NCBI GenBank assembly: GCA_033439265.1
Contig: JAVTVX010000026.1
Coordinates: 3,597,001 to 3,661,000 of the forward strand
Source: Dillenia suffruticosa
Lineage: Eukaryota > Streptophyta > Magnoliopsida > Dilleniales > Dilleniaceae
Direction of reading: 5' to 3'
DNA: 64,000 nt
Positions within the stretch are counted from its first letter, which is position 1; each line of letters opens with the position of its first letter. The notes beneath the pieces are model-generated. The model was given only the letters and a program-made list of their open reading frames with translations. It was not told where the DNA came from and did not search any database. This document shows, one piece after another, positions 58,041 through 64,000 of this stretch. The translations under genes and the position numbers were made by a program.

Positions 58041-59110
58041 TCTTAGTTTGGTTTGTTCTGAAGTTAATTTAACTTTAGTACCAGGACACACTTGGTGGCT
58101 GGATTCTGCTACTACTACTCACATCAGTGTGTCTATGCAAAGTTGCCTAAATTGTCGACAATCAACTAATGGTGAAAGATACATATATGTGGGCGACGAC
58201 AATAAAGTTCCTGTTGAAGTTATCGGCAGATTTAGATTATTGTTAAGAATTGGATTGTATTTAGATCTTTATGAAACATTTGTAGTACCGTCTTTTAGAC
58301 GGAATTCGATTTTTGTTTTTATATTGGACAAATTTGATTTCACTTGTTTCTTCGGAAATGGAAAAGTAAGTTTGTTTCTTGATTCAAAATTGATAGGTTC
58401 AAGTTCTTTATCAGGATTCGATAATCTTTATCTACTTTATATATGGCTTCTTTTAACCTACAAACTAGTACTCGAAGTGTAAAACGTAAATTAACCAACA
58501 AGAATTCTTCTTCATATGGTACAAAAGATTAGGTCATATCTCCAAACAAAGAATTGAGAGACTTGTGTCAGAAAAGATTCTTGATATCCTAAATTTCACG
58601 AATTTCAATATTTATATAAATTGTGTAAAGGGTAAATAAACCAATAAAAGGAGATTTGAAGCCAATAGATCTTTAGATGTCTTAGAATTGATTCATACAG
58701 ATATCTGTAGACCATTCCCTTTCGCTTCTTGGAATGGTCAACGATATTTTATCACGTTCATAGATAATTATTCTCGATATGGTTACATATATCTCCTTAT
58801 AGATAAATCCAAGTCTTTAGACGTGTTCAAAATTTATAAAGCCGAAGTTGAGAACCAACTCGGTAAAAGAATTACAAGTGTCAGATCTGATCGTGGTGGA
58901 GAGTACTACGGCATAAATGATGGATCAGGTGAACAACATCCGGAACCATTTGCTCTTTTCCTAGAGGAATGTGGTATCGTTGCATAGTATACTATGTCTG
59001 GCTCTCCAGCCATGAATGGTATTGCTAAAAGACAAAACAAGACTCTTCAATATATGGTAAGGAGTATGATTGCTTACTCAACCTTACCTGAGTCACTCTG
59101 GGGAGAACCC
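58041..59110 (+). pseudogene. copia-3 protease and truncated integrase
   Basis: The protease region shows WWLDSATTTHIS near 58095, where the usual D-S-G-A reads D-S-A-T, so the Gly of the active-site triad is shifted or lost. The gag-pre-integrase zinc region (58500-58640) is broken. The integrase core from 58688 keeps HTDIC (first Asp), FITFIDNYSRYGYIYL, VRSDRGGEYYG (second Asp), a stop at 58985, then SGSPAMNGIAKRQNKTL and LPESLWGE. At about 59105 it jumps to a linker that normally follows the integrase C-terminal part, so the latter is deleted. Confidence 0.85.
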
Positions 59111-60830
59111 TCAAATCAAGAGATTACTCCACAAGAACAAAGTCAAGCACTTCCATAACCTATGCTATTAAGGAGATCCGCTAGAGAAAGAAGAAATGCA
59201 ATTCCAGATGATTATGTTGTATTTTTTCAAGAATATGATGTAAACATTGGAATGATGGACGATGATTCAATCAACTTCCGTCAGGCCATGGAAAGTTCCA
59301 ACTCTCAAAAGTGGATAAATGCCATGAATAAGGAGATGAAGTCCATGAAGGATAATGACATATGGGATCTCATCCCATTGCCTGAAGGTGCGAAACTCAT
59401 TGGTTGTAAATGGATATTAAAAACCAAAAGAGATTCGAAGGGTAATGTGGAGAGATATAAAGCTCGTCTTGTTGTAAAAGGTTTCATACAGAAAAAATGT
59501 ATCGATTATAAAGAAACTTTCCCTCCAGTTTTTTCGAAAGACTTTTTAAAGATTATAATGGTATTAGTAGCACATTTTGATTTTGACTTATACCAAATAG
59601 ATATAAAGATAGCGTTTCTCAATGGCGACATTGATGAAACAATTTATATGGTGCAACCAAAAAACAATAGTTTGTAAACTTAAGAAATCCATTTATGGAC
59701 TCAAACAAGCATCCCGACAATAGATTACAAATTTCATCAAGTTATCATCTTGTTTGGTTTTGAAATGAATTTGGTTGATAATTGTGTATACCATAAATTT
59801 TGTGGGAGTAGATATATTTTTTTATTTTTGTATGTCGATGACATATTATTTGTCAGTAATGATATAGCCCTAGTGCACAAAACCAAGAGATTTCTAACTA
59901 AAAATTTTGAGATGAAAGATCTTGGCATGCCTCTTTTGTATTTTGTATTAGGAATCCAGATTTATCGAGACCGCTCTCGAGGAAATCTTGGATTAACACA
60001 AAAGAGTTATATCGAAAGGGTTCTACAAAGATATGGCATGCATGATTGTAAACTAGGAGATACCCCTGTGGCTAAAGGAGACAAATTTAGTCTCAATCAG
60101 TGCTCAAAAAATGAATATGAAAAAAGAAAAATGCAAAAGATTCCCTATGCGTCAGCAGTGGGAAGTCTAATGTATGCTCTGGTTTGTACACGTCCGAATA
60201 TTGCATACATTACAGGAATGTTGGGAAGGTATTTAAGTAACCCAGGAGTAGACTATTGGAGAGCAGTCAAACGGGTATTCAGATACTTACAAAGGCCAAA
60301 AGGGTACATGCTCATGTATTGGAGGTCAGATCAGCTTAAGATAATTAGGTATACCGACTCCGACTTTGCTGGATATCAAGACAGCATGAAGTCAACTTCA
60401 AGCTACTTCTATTTGCTTGCTGGAGGTGCCATCTCTTGGAAGAGTGCTAAACAGTCACTTATAGCCTCTTCCACCATGGCAGCAAGTTTATAGCATGCTA
60501 TGAGGCATCCAACCACGGGGTGTGGCTGCGAAATTTTGTCATGGGACTGTGCATAGTGGATCATATTGAACGACCACTCAAGTTATTTTGTGACAATAAG
60601 TTTGCAATAATGTACTCCAATAACAATAGGATCTCGATAAAATCCAAACATATAGATATCAAGTTTCTGGTTGTTAAAAAAAAGGTTCAAAGTGGATAGT
60701 TGTCTATAGAGTATCTTAGCACAAACTCTATGATCGCAGATCCGCTTACCAAGGGAGTGCCACCCAAGACATTTCATGAGCACACTGTTCATATGGGTAT
60801 CATGTCACTTGAGGATATGCAGTTTTAATG
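59111..60830 (+). pseudogene. copia-3 reverse transcriptase and RNase H
   Basis: The open stretch 59162-59677 covers the RT start (NKEMKSMKDNDIWDLIPLP, CKWILKTKRDSKGNVERYKA, DIKIAFLNGDIDETIYM). After a frameshift and stops near 59675-59750 the frame 59750-60493 continues with the intact catalytic box Y-V-D-D (59831-59842), GIQIYRDRSRGNLGL, VGSLMYALVCTRPNIAYITG and the RNase H start (YTDSDFAGYQDSMKSTSSY, AISWKSAKQSLIASST). After a further frameshift, RNase H ends CDNKFA, KSKHIDIKFLVV, MIADPLTKGVPPKTFHEH, with the stop near 60828. RT and RNase H active sites survive although the frame is broken. Confidence 0.88.
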
Positions 60831-61224
60831 GGAGTTTGTGTTTTCTTATACTCATTTTATAGACATTTTCGGTTGTGCATAAGGATTGCTTTATGCAGAA
60901 ATAAAGATTCAGTTTTCATCACACTCTGATATGAAGTATTGTTGATCTCACTATAGTTTAAGGAGAACCAGTTGGAAATAAATATGTTATAGATCACATT
61001 GCAGATAATTTCAATACTGCACAACCACATCATGATCCATGTCATTCAGTTGTACTAGCATATGGGACCATTGATGGGTCAAGTTATGATAATTGTAACA
61101 AAGGCTACCTTGATCCTATATTGATACGATTGATGGACGAGATTGGTTATATGTATATTTCAATATTGATAGTAAAATTGAGATCAAATGATTATACATA
61201 ATTATAAAGTTATACATTTAGTCT

Positions 61225-61235
61225 AAGTGGGAGAT
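61225..61235 (+). other. Polypurine tract of copia-3
   Basis: AAGTGGGAGAT directly before the 3' LTR. Confidence 0.95.
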
Positions 61236-61729
61236 TGTTGGATTTTTTATTCCAATGTTAGGTTGATATGTAAAATAATTATGTATTTGAACTGTTATTT
61301 AATTATAGCCCAATAAAAGTATTTGTTACAGTATATTTATTATAGGGTTTTAATATATATCGAAAGATGTGTACTTTTTAAAAGGTGCAGAGACTATATG
61401 GTAATTTTTATTTTGTGATGGGTCAAAATAAAAAATTACAAAAGATAATGAGACAGTTATCTAAGGAGGTTATGGTTCCCAGATTAACGTGTCAATAAAA
61501 GGAAGAAAAGCATACATATATCTGATATCCCATAATTCAGAGAGAGAAAAATCTTGTGATACGTATAATCTGGAAGATCAAACCAAGGATCTAAATACAG
61601 ATTTGATTTCAATGGATTCCGATACGTTTTTTTACTCTTCTCTTATATTTTTTGGTGATTTAACATGAGATTTAGGGTATGGAAATATGTTGATGATGAA
61701 GGTTTTCATCATGTTAAGATTTCCTAACA
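61236..61729 (+). repeat. 3' LTR of copia-3
   Basis: 494 bp, aligned along its length with 55471-55966. Confidence 0.96.
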
Positions 61730-62242
61730 AAAAGCACTTACATAATATGTATTTTTAGCAAAATTAAATGATAAACTCCCGGTATAAAACATTCTTGCAA
61801 TCTCAACATCTAATTTTGTTCGAGTTCGCATGTCAAAAGCTTTACCATTAGGTGAATCTTCAATTCTTCTCTTCTTTTATTCTGAAATACTTAAATAACT
61901 AGATATATTGGACAAAGATATTCATTTAGATTGTGAGAGTGAAATACTTTTTGTCACTTTATCTTCAAGTTTTTTCATATTTGAAATATTTTCAAGTGTC
62001 ATATTTTTATAAATACTAATTCTTTTTTCCCTAATTTTTAGAAGATGAACCCTTACTCTCGTATATGTCCCTTATTTTATTTCATTATAAAAATTACACT
62101 GCCACAACCAATTACCTCCGTTATCTCTTGTTTTTTCAATTTTAGTCACATATTTCCATAAAAGACTACTGTCTTCATTTTTCAATTATGAAGAAAGCAC
62201 ACTACTACTGCTGGAACTAAACTTGAAATTTGAAGAAATCAT

Positions 62243-63355
62243 GAAATAAATTATAATCTGATAGAAAAAATAAAAAAATAATAAAATATCAAGATTTACA
62301 AATTTAAATTGTTAAAAAATATATAGACTAAAATTGTTCATAATGATATCTAATAAAAAGAAATTAAACAGCTAAATGAATAATAAATCAAATTTAAATA
62401 AAAAACCGTAAATTTAATTATTAATTCTAATTATAAAATAAGAAAATTATAACCTAAATTACTAATAGAAAAATATAGATCATTAAAGTACCAATATGAG
62501 AACAATTTTAAATAAATTCTAATTTTAATTATTAACATTAAAATAATTCTAAAATATAATTAAAATCTAAATTAATATTAAAAAATTTATCTTTTTCAAA
62601 AGTAAATCTAAAATTATAAAATTAAAATTTTAAATAAAAAGTAAAATGAATACTTGAAAAGGACGTGTGTGTATGTATGTGTTGTGAATGTGACACAAAT
62701 GTAAATGAAGAAGTAAAATATACATTCTCTTCAAATTCATCACAAATGTACATCCACTTTAAATTATCACAAATGCATTTGTGGTATTCGTGAGGACACG
62801 TATGTGTGTGAAGATAAAATTGCAAAGCTTACTTTGGAAGCCTTCCAAAGTGACTCTCTCGACTCTCAAGACGAAGAAGGAATGGTATAAGAAATAGTGG
62901 CTCAAAGAAAAGAAACGACGATTGTTCAGAGCAATAGTCACTCTCTCAGATTCTAAAGAAGAAAGGAACTCTTGGCTTTCTCAAATTTGTTCAGAGCAAA
63001 TGTAGAAGATGCAGATGGAAACCTCTTCAAAGTACTCTCTCATACTTCATTCGTGCAGATGGGGATTGTTTTATCTTCATACAAACTACAGATGACGAAT
63101 AATAGGATACCCTAAATTTATAGAAGATTCATTTTTCTAATTTTAATTAAATTCTAATTTCGTATTTATTTTCAATTTTTTTATACAATTAGAATTTTGG
63201 TAAGATACCAATTAGAATTTGGGTTGGATACGTAGCATATTTATCTGGCAATTTGCAGCTTATGGGAGGAAACGTAGCATGAGACATTTTTAAATAGTAT
63301 CATACGGTTTCCATTTCTGATATGTTTCAGAAACGTGAAACATGATCCGAGCGGC
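62243..63355. other. 5' noncoding part of the hAT element
   Basis: Between the transposase ATG and the right terminal repeat. AT-rich, with several GAAGA/TTCTC stretches and a GAGxGAAxTCTC-type block near 62840-63050. No further gene. Confidence 0.5.
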
Positions 63356-63372
63356 GTTTTCGTGCATCACTG

Positions 63373-64000
63373 GAGGTTGGCACTTTACTACCATCTATTG
63401 TTATTATCTTTATGTTTTGTAGTTGATGATGAATATACATAATTATTTGATTATTTTTAGATAATTTCTATTTTTTGAATAAAGTAGTATTAACTTCTAC
63501 TGTTTCTATTTTATACATATTTTCAAAGTTATTTTTCATAAAAAAGACTTGGAATCAATTGAAAAAAGGAAAATTAGTTGTTAATCCATATATCTCTTAT
63601 TTCCATTTTTTCTTGAATTTTCAAATCTAATTTAGAGAACCATAAATATTTTGAGTCAATTTTTAGATTATCCTAACATTATTGTAAAATATCCACAGCT
63701 AGATTTAAAATTTGGCTTAGTTAAAACATTTATAGAATTATGAATATGAGAATGAATAAAAGACAGTAGAGGACAATGAATATTTGAAACATTTGAGATT
63801 ATTTTTGGTACTAAAGTTTTAAAATTAGTTCTTATTGGAGATTCATAATTAAAACTTTTTTAAGATGAGCATTCCCAACATGACTTTCTACAAGACTCTT
63901 TAATTAAAAGTTTATTTTGTTTTTTTTTTTAAATGAATTGAAGCTTAATAGAATCCTTCCATTAGATTTTTTTATGATTTCTAATACCTCTCTCGTTACT
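63373..64000 (-). pseudogene. Endogenous pararetrovirus fragment C (same segment as fragment A)
   Basis: The reverse complement aligns with 44465-45010 on the plus strand, with matching ordered words such as AATTTTAAAAC, GTACCAAAA, CTCAAAxGTTTCAAATATT, TATGAAAAATAA and AATAATCAAATAATTATGT. It breaks exactly at the hAT target duplication and resumes at 53385. The left end of the virus lies beyond the window. Confidence 0.7.

Larger units (their letters stand above)
55471..61729 (+). mobile_element. Ty1/copia retrotransposon copia-3
   Basis: 6.26 kb with LTRs 55471-55966 and 61236-61729, PBS TGGTATCAGAGCC at 55969-55981, polypurine tract AAGTGGGAGAT at 61225-61235 and a perfect 5-bp target duplication AAAAG (55466-55470 and 61730-61734). 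Interior order is gag, protease, integrase, RT, RNase H (copia). LTRs differ at a few dozen positions by eye, so it is not a recent insertion. Frameshifts, stops and an integrase deletion make it non-autonomous. Confidence 0.96.
53780..62242 (-). pseudogene. hAT transposase pseudogene, interrupted by copia-3
   Basis: Minus strand. ATG at 62242, Ser-rich start, a BED finger in which the C-x2-C reads C-N-F-Y (second Cys lost, near 62090), and a nuclear-signal-like KKRRIEDS. The core continues across the copia insert: YTGSLSFNFAKNTYYVSAF (right of it) and TFVANRPLGGYLPPCYIKLR (left, to about 55430). Catalytic residues of the hAT triad are all visible: Asp in VSIVSDGWSD (near 55310), Asp in IITDNTTNC (near 55125), Glu in SSSSCCERNW (near 54045). 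PCVVHTLNLAL and the dimerisation block LTLKRAENLVFVHNNL (near 53970) follow. It has several stops (for example in the BED region and near 54885), so it was inactivated by point mutation as well as by the copia insertion. Confidence 0.88.
53386..63372 (-). mobile_element. hAT DNA transposon (BED/DUF659 type), split by a copia element
   Basis: Terminal inverted repeats CTGTGTTGCACGAAAAC (53386-53402) and, inverted, CAGTGATGCACGAAAAC (63372-63356), 15 of 17 matching. Flanked by an 8-bp duplication. Without the copia insert and its duplication the element is about 3.7 kb and encodes one minus-strand transposase with BED finger, DUF659-like core and C-terminal dimerisation region. It sits inside pararetrovirus sequence and is therefore younger than it. 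Confidence 0.9.
48060..64000 (-). mobile_element. Endogenous pararetrovirus relic (Caulimoviridae-like), split by hAT and Harbinger
   Basis: Read on the minus strand the virus-derived pieces are 64000-63373 and 53385-53251 (capsid-side region), then 50452-48060 (zinc knuckle, protease region, RT, RNase H). They join in the order of a caulimovirid polyprotein once the hAT (53386-63372) and Harbinger (50453-53247) inserts are removed. The first two pieces align on either side of the hAT insert with the opposite-strand copy at 43880-45220. It continues beyond the window. Dead: full of stops and frameshifts. Confidence 0.7.

Overview
This window is AT-rich, repeat-dense nuclear DNA of a flowering plant. 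It holds one recognisable host gene: a spliced minus-strand gene for a TAF15/FUS-type RNA-binding protein (exons between 22535 and 33040, coding 379 residues). Almost everything else that can be named is transposable-element or endogenous-pararetrovirus debris, much of it nested. Plant origin is supported by GT-AG introns, plant-type copia, gypsy, CACTA, hAT and Harbinger elements, an Au-type SINE and caulimovirid relics. The species cannot be named from the sequence.

Layout. 1-6360: a badly decayed plus-strand copia element with a GC-rich leader, relics of gag, protease, integrase, reverse transcriptase and RNase H, and a 3' LTR. 6590-7669: the 5' end of a second copia element on the minus strand. 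7703-21047: a gypsy element with about 1.5-kb LTRs and a shrunken interior (gag joined to the integrase tail); its 5' LTR is split by a 6.9-kb non-autonomous CACTA element (8015-14947) that carries GC-rich tandem blocks. 21053-33480: the TAF15 gene with its 3' flank and promoter; its last intron (7.2 kb) holds an Au SINE, two diverging LINE fragments and CT microsatellites. 33480-38867: gene-free AT-rich DNA with a miniature LTR element that contains an 87-bp SINE-like insert. 38868-42510: a short LTR-bounded unit whose interior carries a broken piece of a plastid-type elongation factor Ts gene; its 3' repeat is split by another small LTR element (40699-42440). 42597-47430: a hAT fragment, a plus-strand pararetrovirus fragment and a long stretch rich in GTCGAC-like motifs.

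48060-64000 is a nest. A minus-strand endogenous pararetrovirus relic is split by a Harbinger-type DNA transposon (50453-53247) and by a hAT transposon (53386-63372). The hAT transposase gene is in turn split by a copia retrotransposon (55471-61729) with about 495-bp LTRs and a perfect 5-bp target duplication. Target duplications or duplication-like sites at each junction give an order of events: virus first, hAT and Harbinger later, copia after hAT.

The transposon-borne frames all carry stops, frameshifts or deletions, so no intact autonomous element is present. The TAF15 gene looks intact: all splice phases agree and the RRM and both zinc fingers keep their key residues.
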